A DNA stretch of 64,000 bases from Nitrososphaerota archaeon (GCA_021325255.1 JAJPHP010000006.1:46436-110435); one strand, 5' to 3'; positions 17,276-26,069 are shown, counted from the stretch's first letter. Made by a program: numbers and translations. Notes: generated by a model not told the origin, from the sequence alone.

Positions 17276-17549
17276 CTCCCCCCTCATTTCCTCTCTTCTT
17301 CTCTCCCATTTTTCTGAGTTCTCAGATCTGTCACGCATACTGTTCCTCCTCCCACATCTCAAACCTGAAGGATATTGGAGTTGCGGTGCAAGCACTCTTT
17401 ACAACTTCAAAGCAACGGCGATCGAGAAAAGTCGAAAGAATTGCACGGACTCGTTGAAAGAAACCAAGACTCCATCCAGATAATCTGCAAATTTGTGATG
17501 GATGTCGCATAGAATGCTTTTCAGCATCCTCTTACGCGTCTGAAAGTAA
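17276..17549. other. Intergenic, no gene recognised
   Basis: Pyrimidine-rich left part after the cdvB palindrome, then about 200 bp leading to the antitoxin ATG at 17550. No RNA gene or other repeat seen. Confidence 0.4.
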
Positions 17550-17780
17550 ATGACGAGAAAGATTGTACAAACCGTCCTAGAGGAGGCCGAGTATAAGGAG
17601 TTTAGAAAAACCTCGGCGAAGGCGAAAAAGTCGTTGCGCGAGGCTGCCAGGGAGGCGATCCAGCGCTGGACCGAGGAGACAGCCGGGATCTCTCCGGACG
17701 ACCCGATTTTCGCCATCAAACCGGTTTCGTATGGGACTTCAAGGGCATCCGAACGTCACGAGAAAATCTTCTACTGTTGA
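17550..17780 (+). CDS. Antitoxin-like small protein (ribbon-helix-helix type)
   Basis: A 76-residue protein. KIVQTVLEEAEYKEFRKTS gives a short strand and helix, followed by KKSLREAAREAIQRWTEET as second helix and SPDDPIFAIKPVSYGTSRAS as the extended toxin-binding tail. This layout is typical of VapB-type antitoxins that precede PIN toxins. The following DNA encodes only the last third of a PIN domain, so the antitoxin appears orphaned. It may still bind its own promoter or neutralise toxins encoded elsewhere (inference). Confidence 0.7.
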   Translation: MTRKIVQTVLEEAEYKEFRKTSAKAKKSLREAAREAIQRWTEETAGISPDDPIFAIKPVSYGTSRASERHEKIFYC

Positions 17781-17881
17781 GTTTCAAGGATTGCACAACA
17801 TTTGTTTTGGCGCAAGCGTACAACATTTTCGCTTTTGACAGACACTTTGATGCTCTCGGCTTGAATCTCTTGCCGAAATGA
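17780..17881 (+). pseudogene. C-terminal remnant of a VapC PIN-domain toxin
   Basis: Directly overlapping the antitoxin stop (TGA 17778-17780), the next frame reads SFKDCTTFVLAQAYNI and then FAFDRHFDALGLNLLPK, ending at TGA 17879-17881. This is the conserved end of PIN toxins, with the DCT-x-FVLA helix and the FDRHF acidic site. The first roughly 90-100 residues, including the catalytic N-terminal Asp, are absent, so an internal deletion removed most of the toxin while keeping the antitoxin. Confidence 0.75.
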
Positions 17882-17986
17882 GAAATCGCCTATCTTTGAG
17901 TCCGATGGCGTCACATCAATCCAAATGGCTTTCTTAGATCTGGAAGATTTAGTACTCCCCATTTGCTAAATTGAGCTTTTTTCTCT

Positions 17987-18475
17987 CTAGTCCAAGAAAA
18001 TGGACCGGTCCTGCACGCCAAAGCCGAGCAGGTCGATGATCTCTCTTTGCTCGAGCAGGAAATCATATCCCAGTTCGGTCGGTCGGAAAATCCTTGTCGG
18101 TGGGTTTCGCTCATACGATAGCTCTACTGAGAGCAGATTGCACTCGAGCAGGGATTTCACGTATTTGACGGTAGTCGCCTGAGAGAAGCCCGCTTTCTGC
18201 CTCAACTTTGTCATCGACATCCCGCCGTTGAGTGAAGCTGCGCGTAAGATTGCTCCGATGATTTCGATGTCGGAGCGAGTTCTCCGCCCTTTTCTGGTTC
18301 TGGGAATGCTTGACTTTTTGTTGGGCTCTGAAAGATGGATGAGAGTGGTCGCCTCTGCCTCTTGCCCTGTAGTAACCGCTTCCGTGGAAGCGGTTGTTAC
18401 CATCTGTACTTTAGACGACGGTTCCTCCGGGTTTTCATCCGACACTGCAGAATATTCAGTTTGTGCGAGGGTCAT
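17987..18475 (-). CDS. Winged-helix regulator (HTH_45-like), coupled to a surface protein
   Basis: A 162-residue protein. The first 60 residues are Ser/Thr/Glu-rich and probably disordered. Then RTRSDIEIIGAILRAASL, then MTKLRQKAGFSQATTVKYVKS and LLECNLLSVELSY form an archaeal HTH_45-type winged helix, followed by RIFRPTELGYDFLLEQREI. It starts at an ATG at 18475 that overlaps the stop of the upstream propeller gene by 4 bp, so translation is coupled. This strongly suggests it belongs functionally with the two surface proteins, probably as their regulator. Confidence 0.8.
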   Translation of the reverse strand: MTLAQTEYSAVSDENPEEPSSKVQMVTTASTEAVTTGQEAEATTLIHLSEPNKKSSIPRTRKGRRTRSDIEIIGAILRAASLNGGMSMTKLRQKAGFSQATTVKYVKSLLECNLLSVELSYERNPPTRIFRPTELGYDFLLEQREIIDLLGFGVQDRSIFLD

Positions 18476-19923
18476 ACATTATTCACTCCTAACTGGATAA
18501 AGTATATGCTCTCAGTGCTGGTATTGGTAAAATCCCAGCCCGAGAGATATAGGGCATTGGACGACGGGTTGTAGCTAAGTATTCCAGACGGCAGATTGGA
18601 ATTTACACTTGCGATTGAATTTGTCTGCGTGTATATGGCCGTAAGGTTGGTGCTGTATCCATGCCCTGTGCCAATGAGCGACGCGAAGATAATATTGTCC
18701 TTAAAGTCGTAGGCAAGCCCGGACACCACTGAGGAATTTTGCAAGTAGTAGTAACTTGTGTTCTGGTTTGTGGTGGGGTCAATGCTGTACACCGCAGCAG
18801 TCTGCCAGTAGACCCCCGTGCCGCCCGAATCACCGGTCCAATAGTACACTACGCCTGTGTGCGGATTGTAATCCAACTGTCCGCAGGCAGTGACGCAAGT
18901 GTAGGGGAATATATTTGCTACAACACGAGCAGAAACCGGATCGATTACTTGGTCGAAGGGCGTGTAGATGTAGTGGTTGACCGGATTGTAAAGGAGGTTT
19001 GGGTCGTCCTGATTAAAACCAACCTGGGCACAACAGCCCGTGATATTTCCCAGCACCATGCCCGTTGTCGGGCTGACCACAATCATCTCGAGGGAGTTGC
19101 TCGACGGAGCGAGCATCAACACGTACAAGTCACCTGTAATCTGGGCATAGGCGATGGATAGTGCCTGGCCGCCGAGCGGAATTGCACTAACGGGTACGAT
19201 GGAGTTAGTCGCCGGGTCTATGCTAAGAATGTAGTAGCCGGAGGGCTCGGAGACTATCGAGTATATGTGGTGATTTCCGCTATCGTAAGTGAGACTTTTC
19301 ACGACGCATCCAGAGCAGACCGAGAAATTGGCGATTAGATTTGGCCCTTTGAACGCGATGATATATTCGCTCCCCGTAATCGCGTAAGTGTAGTGATTTG
19401 AGGGAACATAGAGGAATTGCTGAGCAAGTACAGTTGAGATGCGTGTTGCAGGAAGCGAGGAAGAGGATGATGAAGAAGAGGTAGTACTAGTAGACGATGA
19501 AGAGGACGAGCTGGAGGAGGAAGAAGAACTGGAAGAGAGAGTCGAGGATGAGGTTGTAGAGGTGGAAGCAGTACTTGTGGATTGAGAGGTCGTTGTTGTT
19601 GCCACAGACGATGAAGATGATAGAGAGGTGGTCACCGACGACGAAGACGATGACGAACTGCTTTCCGAGGAAACAGTAGTGGTGGTTGACAGCGAGGTGC
19701 TGGAGGCTGATGATGACGAAGCTGTGCTGGTATTGCTGGATGAGGTAGATGAATGCGATGCCGAAGTTTGACTTGTATTCGTAGTAATTGAGAAAGTTGA
19801 TCCGTCCATGAACATCACCGCAGTAATTGCAACGACAATTGTTGTGAATATTATTGCCGCGACAAAGACAGTGGAGACCGCCCTCTCGTCGATAAATGAA
19901 TTTTTTCTCTTTTTATTTCGCAT
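18472..19923 (-). CDS. Ser/Thr-rich surface protein with pilin-like leader and beta-propeller
   Basis: A 483-residue extracellular protein. Residues about 13-38 (ERAVSTVFVAAIIF and the following hydrophobic run) match the archaeal type IV pilin/flagellin N-terminal helix after a basic head. Residues about 43-165 are almost pure Ser/Thr with Ala/Val, a stalk likely to be O-glycosylated. The rest is a YVTN/YncE-like propeller with blades such as VKSLTYDSGNHHIYSIVSE and LLYNPVNHYIYTPFD. Cysteines (CSGCVV, CCAQ, CVTAC) suggest disulfides. The second gene of a three-gene minus-strand unit, it overlaps the HTH_45-like regulator. DNA for the stalk is low-complexity (about 19430-19800). Confidence 0.8.
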   Translation of the reverse strand: MRNKKRKNSFIDERAVSTVFVAAIIFTTIVVAITAVMFMDGSTFSITTNTSQTSASHSSTSSSNTSTASSSSASSTSLSTTTTVSSESSSSSSSSSVTTSLSSSSSVATTTTSQSTSTASTSTTSSSTLSSSSSSSSSSSSSSSTSTTSSSSSSSSLPATRISTVLAQQFLYVPSNHYTYAITGSEYIIAFKGPNLIANFSVCSGCVVKSLTYDSGNHHIYSIVSEPSGYYILSIDPATNSIVPVSAIPLGGQALSIAYAQITGDLYVLMLAPSSNSLEMIVVSPTTGMVLGNITGCCAQVGFNQDDPNLLYNPVNHYIYTPFDQVIDPVSARVVANIFPYTCVTACGQLDYNPHTGVVYYWTGDSGGTGVYWQTAAVYSIDPTTNQNTSYYYLQNSSVVSGLAYDFKDNIIFASLIGTGHGYSTNLTAIYTQTNSIASVNSNLPSGILSYNPSSNALYLSGWDFTNTSTESIYFIQLGVNNV

Positions 19924-19977
19924 TTGTACTATTCACTCGTTTGATTTCTTTCCTTCCTCGCATCATTTCCGCGTCCT

Positions 19978-21321
19978 CTAGGAGGATCTGGAGATAACCG
20001 AGAGACTCTCGCTCTGCAAGTTCAGGACGTAGACATCTCCGTTTGCAGGGTCGTATCCGACGTTTCCTAGAACGCTTCCGACGGTAACCTGGCCGGCAGG
20101 GTCGTTGCTCGTTGCATTGAAGAGGTTGGTACAGTCGGAGGCTCCGCATGTGACGACCATGTAGTTGCCGTTTGGATCGTACGCGATCCCGTACGGTTCT
20201 GGCCCAGCTCCTGTGATGTTCGCTATGATGGCATTGGACGTGCTGTTGATTGCTACGATTGCTCCGTCTCCTCGACTACCTACCTCTGCAACATACATTG
20301 CTTGGTTGTCTGGATTGTATGCAATTCCGATTGGAAGTCTCCCAACATTGACTGTTGCAACAACTGAAGATGCATTGCTAATCACTGTAACCGTGCCGGA
20401 CTTTGAATTGGTCACGTAGATGTCCTGATTCGATGGATCGTAGGCGATTCCCTCGGGGCCCGACCCCACGGTGATTGGAGAGCCTACTACCCTGTTTGTT
20501 CCGCTGTCTATAACGCTGACGCTGTCATTCGCGTAGTTTGCGACGTACACGTAACCTGTCGCGTTAGAGTAGGTAACAGCCTGTGGTGCTGTTTGCCCTA
20601 ATGATATATTTGCAATAAGAGAGTAAGTATTTGGATCAATCACGCTGACAGAGTTCCATCCAGCGTTCGCTACGTAGATTTCTCCATTGAGCTGATCGTA
20701 GACTATTCCGTAGGGCAGGGAGAAGTCTCCAGTGCCACCAAACTCCATGACCAACTGATTTTTGGTGGCGTTGAATACGTCGACCTGATCTTGGCCTGGG
20801 AGCGTTACGAACATCTTCTTGTCCAGCGGATCGTATGCCAGCGATTGTGGATTGGCTCCGAGTAGGACGTTGAGCACCGACCATCCTCCTTGCTCATTGG
20901 TCAAAGTTTCATTGCCTGCGGTGTAAGAGTCGGATATGTTGGTAGCTATTGGTGTGGTGGTTGTGACAGCTGTGGTACCAGTCGATGATGATTCACTATT
21001 TGTCAATGGAGAAGTATCAGAAGTCGAGGAAGAGGCAGTATTGATAGTCGAAGTTGTGGCTGAGGAGGAACTTGCTTGTGTGCTTTGAAGGCTGGATGAA
21101 GTCGAAGTCGAAGTAAGGGTTGAAGCAGAGTCACTGGATGTCGTCGTTGTCGAAGCAGTGGGACTTTCGCTCGGGACAGAATAGACCGTTGTGGTAAAGG
21201 CTTGTTTCTGTATCTGGCTAGCAAGTGGGCTGGCACCGTAGTAGGCGAGGCCAACCATGCCACTCACTATCAAGATGGCAATTGCTGCGTTCCTGATTAT
21301 GTTGGTCTTGTACTCTGCCAA
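19978..21321 (-). CDS. YVTN beta-propeller surface protein with Ser/Thr-rich stalk
   Basis: A 447-residue membrane-anchored extracellular protein. It has a transmembrane anchor at residues about 12-32, then a Ser/Thr-rich stalk at about 48-135. Seven or so YVTN repeats follow, each with a YDP.N..IYV-type core: LAYDPLDKKMFVTLPG, IVYDQLNGEIYVANAG, VTYSNATGYVYVANYA, IAYDPSNQDIYVTNSK, IAYNPDNQAMYVAEVG. Such propellers are common in archaeal S-layer-associated proteins and probably bind ligands or other cells. It precedes the second propeller by 54 bp; the two share architecture and look like diverged tandem duplicates. Confidence 0.85.
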   Translation of the reverse strand: MAEYKTNIIRNAAIAILIVSGMVGLAYYGASPLASQIQKQAFTTTVYSVPSESPTASTTTTSSDSASTLTSTSTSSSLQSTQASSSSATTSTINTASSSTSDTSPLTNSESSSTGTTAVTTTTPIATNISDSYTAGNETLTNEQGGWSVLNVLLGANPQSLAYDPLDKKMFVTLPGQDQVDVFNATKNQLVMEFGGTGDFSLPYGIVYDQLNGEIYVANAGWNSVSVIDPNTYSLIANISLGQTAPQAVTYSNATGYVYVANYANDSVSVIDSGTNRVVGSPITVGSGPEGIAYDPSNQDIYVTNSKSGTVTVISNASSVVATVNVGRLPIGIAYNPDNQAMYVAEVGSRGDGAIVAINSTSNAIIANITGAGPEPYGIAYDPNGNYMVVTCGASDCTNLFNATSNDPAGQVTVGSVLGNVGYDPANGDVYVLNLQSESLSVISRSS

Positions 21322-21653
21322 TCGTCTTACTCACGCAGCTGGAGTCCTCGGTATGTTCTCCAAGCCAGGAATTAGAAGAACGGAGGAAAATAATCCCACG
21401 GTTTTTGTCGAGTGATTATGATCTCTAGCTCCCGCTGTCCTATTCTCTAGTACAAGGCTGGAGGGGAGGAGGACCATGTTCGAAATGGTAGATGCTTGAT
21501 AATCCAGCATCCTGAATTGGTTACTGAAAATATCTCTAGCGAAGATTTAGCGAGCAGATTAATGGATGAAAATGGCGAGCTATCGTATTTAGCGCAGCTT
21601 TTGCAAAAAAACAGGAAGCGCAAATACCAGGAGACTCCCGTGATCGCCTCATT
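21322..21653. other. Divergent intergenic region
   Basis: About 330 bp between the propeller unit (minus) and the membrane HTH gene (plus). A plus-strand frame from a TTG at 21496 is open but crosses the downstream gene in the wrong frame and matches nothing. Promoters for both units should lie here; no strong operator repeat is visible. Confidence 0.35.
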
Positions 21654-22205
21654 TTGTTCAGAATCAAATCATTGCTTCACAGGCATCACAAAGACAATCC
21701 TGAAGCGCTCGCAAGCCAAGCTTTTGACTTGGGGATTGGTACTAGCCCGCAGAAGAACTTTGCACTCGCAGGCACTACACTTCGGGTCTACAAGCTCCTC
21801 GTGACAAAGGGAGCGCCCGTGGGTCCAAGGGAGGTACAGCGGGCTCTGAATCTGAGCAGCCCGACGGTTGCATCCTTCCACCTTGAGAAACTGGTGAGGA
21901 ATGGGCTCATCGCGAAGAAGGAGTATGAGGGAACCTACGTCGTCCACAAGATCTACCTGAAACATTTCATCCTGCTACGCAGGCGTCTGATTCCCAGATA
22001 CTTTCTCTACGGAACTCTATCAACTGCGATAATCGCAGGCTGGATTGCGATAATGTTCTTTGCCGGATTACTTGACCCGGCGGTTGTTTCGTTCAGCCGT
22101 GTTTCAATCCTCTACGTTTTCCTCTACGGGATGATGGCGAGCGTCGCTCTGTGCTTCATTTTATGGAGGGAGACTCTGAGGGTGTTGAAAAATGAAGAAA
22201 TATGA
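21654..22205 (+). CDS. Membrane-anchored winged-helix protein
   Basis: A 183-residue protein, starting at a TTG at 21654. Residues about 40-100 are a winged helix: GTTLRVYKLLVTKGAPVGPR, then NLSSPTVASFHLEKLVRNGL and a wing. Two transmembrane segments follow at about 115-140 and 148-170. DNA binding from the membrane is common in Thaumarchaeota and suggests signal input at the envelope. It is encoded divergently from the surface propeller unit, so it may regulate it (inference). Confidence 0.78.
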   Translation: MFRIKSLLHRHHKDNPEALASQAFDLGIGTSPQKNFALAGTTLRVYKLLVTKGAPVGPREVQRALNLSSPTVASFHLEKLVRNGLIAKKEYEGTYVVHKIYLKHFILLRRRLIPRYFLYGTLSTAIIAGWIAIMFFAGLLDPAVVSFSRVSILYVFLYGMMASVALCFILWRETLRVLKNEEI

Positions 22206-22312
22206 CGCCTGCATTTCGAGACGAGTAGCAAATTATTCCCAGCCCCGGAAAAGTTTGGCAACTTAAAATAAAGAAGCCTCTGTGAAGTCGCGTCGCTCCT
22301 TCCAGAAAAAGC

Positions 22313-23287
22313 TCAGTTGGCGGATGGTTGCTCGGATCGAATTGGTGACTTTGCAATTCTAGAAATTGCGGTCAGAATTTCATTGCGCTCGACGACGCTG
22401 ATTGCCACAAGTGTCAGGGTGGGAATCAACGCGTAAGGGTAGATGGGGGTGGAGATTCCGCCTGAAAACAACATCCTGACAAAGTTCGCCCCCGTAGAGG
22501 GGAGTAGGAGTATCGGGAGATTTAGGGCAATTATGCTTACGAGTGCTACGTCAAGCCAGCGTTTGAAAAATCTAATACTTCCGCTGTATGCCAAGAACAA
22601 TGGAATTGAAAGCAGGGCGAACCTAGGATCGAATGACGCGAGCCCAAGAAGAACGCCTGAGGTAACCGCTCGCCCCTCCTTCGCGTAGTAAAGCGAGAGA
22701 AGGAGCAAGAACAACAGAAGTACTTTGCTCTGGCCCTCTGCCCACAGCAAGAAATAAGTGACCGAAAATCCATAGTTCGGAAACGAAACAGGAGACGGTT
22801 CGAGCAACGCTATTGCAAGTACAGCTGCAGTGACTCCGAGGCTCCGTCTCTTGAGCAGTTTCGCAATCAGAATAGCAATCGGAACTAGGAGAAGAAACTG
22901 CAGAGCGTCGAAAGCGAGCAACGCACTATGATAATCAAGGAGAAGAAGAGGCGAGATGAGAAGAAGCATGGAGGGCAGATACTTGTAAGGCTCAGGTTGT
23001 GGCAGAATATGAGGACCGCCGTCATTCACAACTCCGTTCATGTACAGGTTTGAAGGGTCACTAAAGAGCCTCCATGCGGAGACATAAAAAGCGGAGAAAT
23101 CCTTTGCGAGTACGTGATTTGTGCAGCACCCACCGTCTATTGTGCTTGTCTCGGGAATCGCCGCAAGGAAAGTGAAAAAGTTCAAACCCAACAATGCAGC
23201 AACGATGGAGGCGAGGATTAGTGCTCGCTTCTTACCACTTCTTCCCTCGATAGACTTCAGTTCCGGAACATGCTTGGCCGAAGTCAT
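22313..23287 (-). CDS. Polytopic membrane glycosyltransferase (GT87/DUF2029-like)
   Basis: A 324-residue integral membrane protein with about 8-9 hydrophobic segments. The first extracytoplasmic loop has AKDFSAFYVSAWRLFSDPSN with the DFSAFY acidic pair typical of GT87/DUF2029 enzymes, then EPYKYLPSMLLLISPL. These use polyprenyl-phosphate sugars to add residues to lipid-linked or protein-linked glycans outside the cell. It might glycosylate the nearby Ser/Thr-rich proteins (inference). It is somewhat shorter than typical members (350-450). Start ATG at 23287. Confidence 0.65.
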   Translation of the reverse strand: MTSAKHVPELKSIEGRSGKKRALILASIVAALLGLNFFTFLAAIPETSTIDGGCCTNHVLAKDFSAFYVSAWRLFSDPSNLYMNGVVNDGGPHILPQPEPYKYLPSMLLLISPLLLLDYHSALLAFDALQFLLLVPIAILIAKLLKRRSLGVTAAVLAIALLEPSPVSFPNYGFSVTYFLLWAEGQSKVLLLFLLLLSLYYAKEGRAVTSGVLLGLASFDPRFALLSIPLFLAYSGSIRFFKRWLDVALVSIIALNLPILLLPSTGANFVRMLFSGGISTPIYPYALIPTLTLVAISVVERNEILTAISRIAKSPIRSEQPSAN

Positions 23288-23419
23288 CGCTTTGTAAGGC
23301 AGCTCCTTTTTTGTTCCTGGCTATTGCCATGTCTCGAGTAGTTTGGAAAGATAAGAGTTCTTAATCAGGGCCGTTCAGCGTCGGCCATGCGCAACACATT
23401 AGTCCGACCCCGGCCCCCT

Positions 23420-23433
23420 TTTTATTACTTAAA
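23420..23433 (+). promoter_or_regulatory. TATA-like box of the mhqO-like gene
   Basis: A TTTTTATTACTTAA stretch preceded by a C-rich BRE-like run is centred about 31 bp upstream of the ATG at 23457. A GGAG at 23433-23436 could also act as a ribosome site. Confidence 0.45.
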
Positions 23434-23456
23434 GGAGCAAGATATCTCTTAGAATA

Positions 23457-24593
23457 ATGATTCAAACTGAATCAACAGGCAAGAGCCAGGACGACAACAA
23501 ATTAGGCGGCCTAGTGAGGGGCCTGCATCACATTACACTCGTTACCTCTAATGAAGAGGTGAACAGGAGGTTCTACACCGAAATACTCGGTCTTAGACGC
23601 GTCAAGCTCACAGTGAATCAGGACGATCCGCTCCATCGTCATTTATTCTATGCTGATGAAAAGGGAACAACTGGCAGCGCAATTACCTTCTTCGAGTGGC
23701 CGGACCTTCTTAGGGGATATCAGGGCCTCGGTTCGCCGCACCACCTCTCATACAACGTGCGCACGGTGGGCGCGCTCCCGAAGTGGAAGGCGTGGCTTGC
23801 CTCGCACGGGGTTCCGGTACTTGGTCCCATTGCTAGAGGAGTGGATTCGGACAGACGCTTCTCACTCTACCTCAGAGATCCGGATGGCGTCGTCGTCGAG
23901 ATAATAAGCGAAGAAAGCGAGGGAGCCACGCAAGACTACCTCAGAGAAGAGGCTAGGCTTGAGGAAGATATCAAGCAAATAACATCGGAAATGAAATTGA
24001 CGGTGTTCAACCATGCCAGCCCGATCACAAGCGACCCCGACCTCACATCGAGGTTTCTTACAAAGTTCGTTGGTCTGCGGAGGTCATTTGTGCGTCCAAA
24101 CCCTGACCAGGAGGGCTCAGCGATTCTCGCCATGGGCAACGATGAGCGAGCCGACTTTTTGAGGTACCTTTCCTCGTCGAGAGCGGCCGAGGGTGTCGTG
24201 GGGATCGGAAACATACACCACATCGCCATGTCAGTGGAAGAGGATGAAGACCAGCTGAAGATCATGCACCGGCTCAACGAGATGGGAATGGAGAATTCGG
24301 GGATTGTCGATCGCTTTTGGTTCAAGTCACTGTACTTCAGAGACCCTGATGGAAACTTGCTCGAAATTGCAACAAAGAAACCGGGATACACTTCAGATGA
24401 GCCGCTTGAGAAGCTGGGGTCAAATCTCGTGCTCCCGTCATGGCTCGAACCACGAAGGCAGAGTATCGAAAGAGCTCTGTCTGCTACAGACAGTACAAAC
24501 AAGCATAGCTGGCCTCCCGCATCCTTCCCCGAACTTGTCTCGCCGCCAGAGAGAGTGCCGCAGGTAGGCGACGAGCAACTCCGAATTCAATAA
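23457..24593 (+). CDS. mhqO: Ring-cleaving dioxygenase, MhqO-like (VOC family)
   Basis: A 378-residue protein of two tandem vicinal-oxygen-chelate modules. Module 1 has GLHHITLVTSNEEVNRRFY (about residues 20-38), GSPHHLSYNV and GVVVEIISEE. Module 2 has NIHHIAMSVEEDEDQLKIM and GNLLEIATKKPG. The His/His/Glu metal ligands are therefore present. Length and order fit MhqO-type hydroquinone dioxygenases, which open quinol rings using Fe(II) and O2. It precedes an MhqD-like hydrolase, and an MhqN-like nitroreductase lies just beyond. Confidence 0.85.
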   Translation: MIQTESTGKSQDDNKLGGLVRGLHHITLVTSNEEVNRRFYTEILGLRRVKLTVNQDDPLHRHLFYADEKGTTGSAITFFEWPDLLRGYQGLGSPHHLSYNVRTVGALPKWKAWLASHGVPVLGPIARGVDSDRRFSLYLRDPDGVVVEIISEESEGATQDYLREEARLEEDIKQITSEMKLTVFNHASPITSDPDLTSRFLTKFVGLRRSFVRPNPDQEGSAILAMGNDERADFLRYLSSSRAAEGVVGIGNIHHIAMSVEEDEDQLKIMHRLNEMGMENSGIVDRFWFKSLYFRDPDGNLLEIATKKPGYTSDEPLEKLGSNLVLPSWLEPRRQSIERALSATDSTNKHSWPPASFPELVSPPERVPQVGDEQLRIQ

Positions 24594-24692
24594 GTACCTA
24601 GACGAGAAGCGTGCGTGGGGGAGCGTGCATTCTCTTTTTGGCCGCTTTTACTCCGTCAGCGGCAGATTCACGCAAGTTTCCTTACTCAGGAA

Positions 24693-24705
24693 AAAAGCTA
24701 TAATG
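24693..24705 (+). promoter_or_regulatory. TATA-like box of the mhqD-like gene
   Basis: AAAAGCTATAATG lies 26-38 bp upstream of the ATG at 24731, so the hydrolase probably has its own leaderless promoter rather than depending only on mhqO. Confidence 0.45.
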
Positions 24706-24730
24706 GATAGGAGCATAAGACGCGTCCAGC

Positions 24731-25417
24731 ATGGGCACAGAAAGCAGCAGCAGTAACAAGGAGGCCACGGGGGCAGACCTCGGGTTCGTCCACAAATTCG
24801 TCCCGGGTGAGAAAGGAGAGCAGGCGAGTGGATTAACACTCCTTATGTTGCATGGCACCGGCGGTCACGAATCTGATCTCTTACCGTTAGGGCACTTCAT
24901 AGCGCCCTCGGCTTCGCTGCTCAGCCCTAGGGGAAATGTGCTCGAAGGCGGAACGACAACCCGCTTCTTCAGAAGGTTCGAGGAAGGGGTGTTTGACGTT
25001 GAGGATCTCAAAATAAGGACGGCCGAGCTCGCCGAGTTCGTAAAGAGAGCGGCGGGAGTGTATGGATTCTCGATCGACCGCCTGGTGGCAGTGGGCTACT
25101 CGAACGGGGCGAATATCGCTGCAAGCTTACTGCTGCTAAAGCCACAGATTCTAGCTGGAGCAATCCTCTTCCGCCCAATGGTTCCGCTCGTCCCCGAGCC
25201 GCTGCCTGATCTTTCGGGGAAACGCGTCCTGATTTGTTCGGGCGTGATTGATCAGGTTGTGGCGAGGAGTGAACCCGAGAAACTAGAGAAGTTGCTTGGC
25301 AGCGCGGGAGCTGATGTCAATCTAAACTGGGTGAACGGTGGCCATTCCGTCATGCAGGAAGAGGTCGAGTCGGCTAAGAGCTGGCTTCAGTCATATTTCC
25401 TCAAGGCGAGTGTTTAA
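24731..25417 (+). CDS. mhqD: Alpha/beta hydrolase, MhqD-like carboxylesterase
   Basis: A 228-residue cytosolic hydrolase of the phospholipase/carboxylesterase type. TLLMLHGTGGHESDLLPL (about residues 36-53) is the oxyanion region. The nucleophile is Ser124 in VGYSNGANIAAS; Asp174 in GVIDQVV and His205 in NGGHSVM complete the triad. The early SPRGNVLEGGTTTRFFRR matches MhqD proteins of the Bacillus quinone-stress regulon. It would hydrolyse a ring-opened or ester product after the dioxygenase. Confidence 0.85.
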   Translation: MGTESSSSNKEATGADLGFVHKFVPGEKGEQASGLTLLMLHGTGGHESDLLPLGHFIAPSASLLSPRGNVLEGGTTTRFFRRFEEGVFDVEDLKIRTAELAEFVKRAAGVYGFSIDRLVAVGYSNGANIAASLLLLKPQILAGAILFRPMVPLVPEPLPDLSGKRVLICSGVIDQVVARSEPEKLEKLLGSAGADVNLNWVNGGHSVMQEEVESAKSWLQSYFLKASV

Positions 25418-25484
25418 GAAAAAAGCGCCAAAGTAACAAGAGAAAGAATGACTTTATCGCTCTGCGAGTCATCAATCTTATGCG

Positions 25485-26069
25485 TTATCCTCGCCAGCTG
25501 ACTTTGAGGTCGAGGGGACTTCTCCGGGTCGGTCGGGGAGGTTCAGCCTGATATCCAAGGTAGACGAGGCCAGCCAACGATTCTCTCTCATTGAGATCAA
25601 GGTATGACCTGACCGGCTGCGAATAAGAGTGCCTCCCCGTCCTGATCATCGCACCGAGGCCGATGGAGTGGGCGGCGAGGAGCATATTCTGCACCGCGGC
25701 TCCCATGGCTATCACTTCTTCCTGTTTGACAACTTTCTCTCCAACGCTAGGCGAAGAGATAACGGCCACGATTACAGGAGCGGCCAGCGTCTTTTCTCTT
25801 TCGGCTCTCAGGATCTCATCTCTGCGTGGTTCATCTCTCTTAATAGTCTCTCGTAGGGCGTTTTCCATAGTCTCCCCGAGCTTGCGTCGCTCATCGCCAG
25901 AGATCACAACGAATCTCCACGGTTCAGTCAGGTGGTGGTTTGGTGCCCAGGTCCCAGCTTCAATTACCTGCTCTATGAGCTCCTTTGGAGGTTTTTCCTC
26001 TTTCATTGATCTCACGCTTCGCCGGGTTCTGATTGCCTCGATGACTTGATTCATTATTTGAGAATGCAC
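25485..26069 (-). CDS. Nitroreductase-family protein, MhqN-like
   Basis: A 194-residue FMN-dependent nitroreductase fold. It has VIEAIRTRRSVRSMKEEKPP (FMN-binding Arg-Arg-Ser), then AGTWAPNHHLTEPWRFVVIS (about residues 38-57), then AAVQNMLLAAHSIGLGAMIRTG and LVYLGYQAE. It reduces quinones or nitro compounds with NAD(P)H. It is encoded convergently with the mhqD-like gene. With mhqO and mhqD it gives the enzyme set of the Bacillus MhqR regulon. The internal ATG at 26054 is the more usual family start. Confidence 0.82.
   Translation of the reverse strand: MHSQIMNQVIEAIRTRRSVRSMKEEKPPKELIEQVIEAGTWAPNHHLTEPWRFVVISGDERRKLGETMENALRETIKRDEPRRDEILRAEREKTLAAPVIVAVISSPSVGEKVVKQEEVIAMGAAVQNMLLAAHSIGLGAMIRTGRHSYSQPVRSYLDLNERESLAGLVYLGYQAEPPRPTRRSPLDLKVSWRG

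Noticed and set aside
17771..17962. 63-codon minus-strand ORF
   Set aside because: It lies antisense to the PIN stub, which explains the sequence better; no family match.
21496..21804. 102-codon plus-strand ORF upstream of the membrane HTH gene
   Set aside because: It runs into the real gene in the wrong frame and has no recognisable domain.
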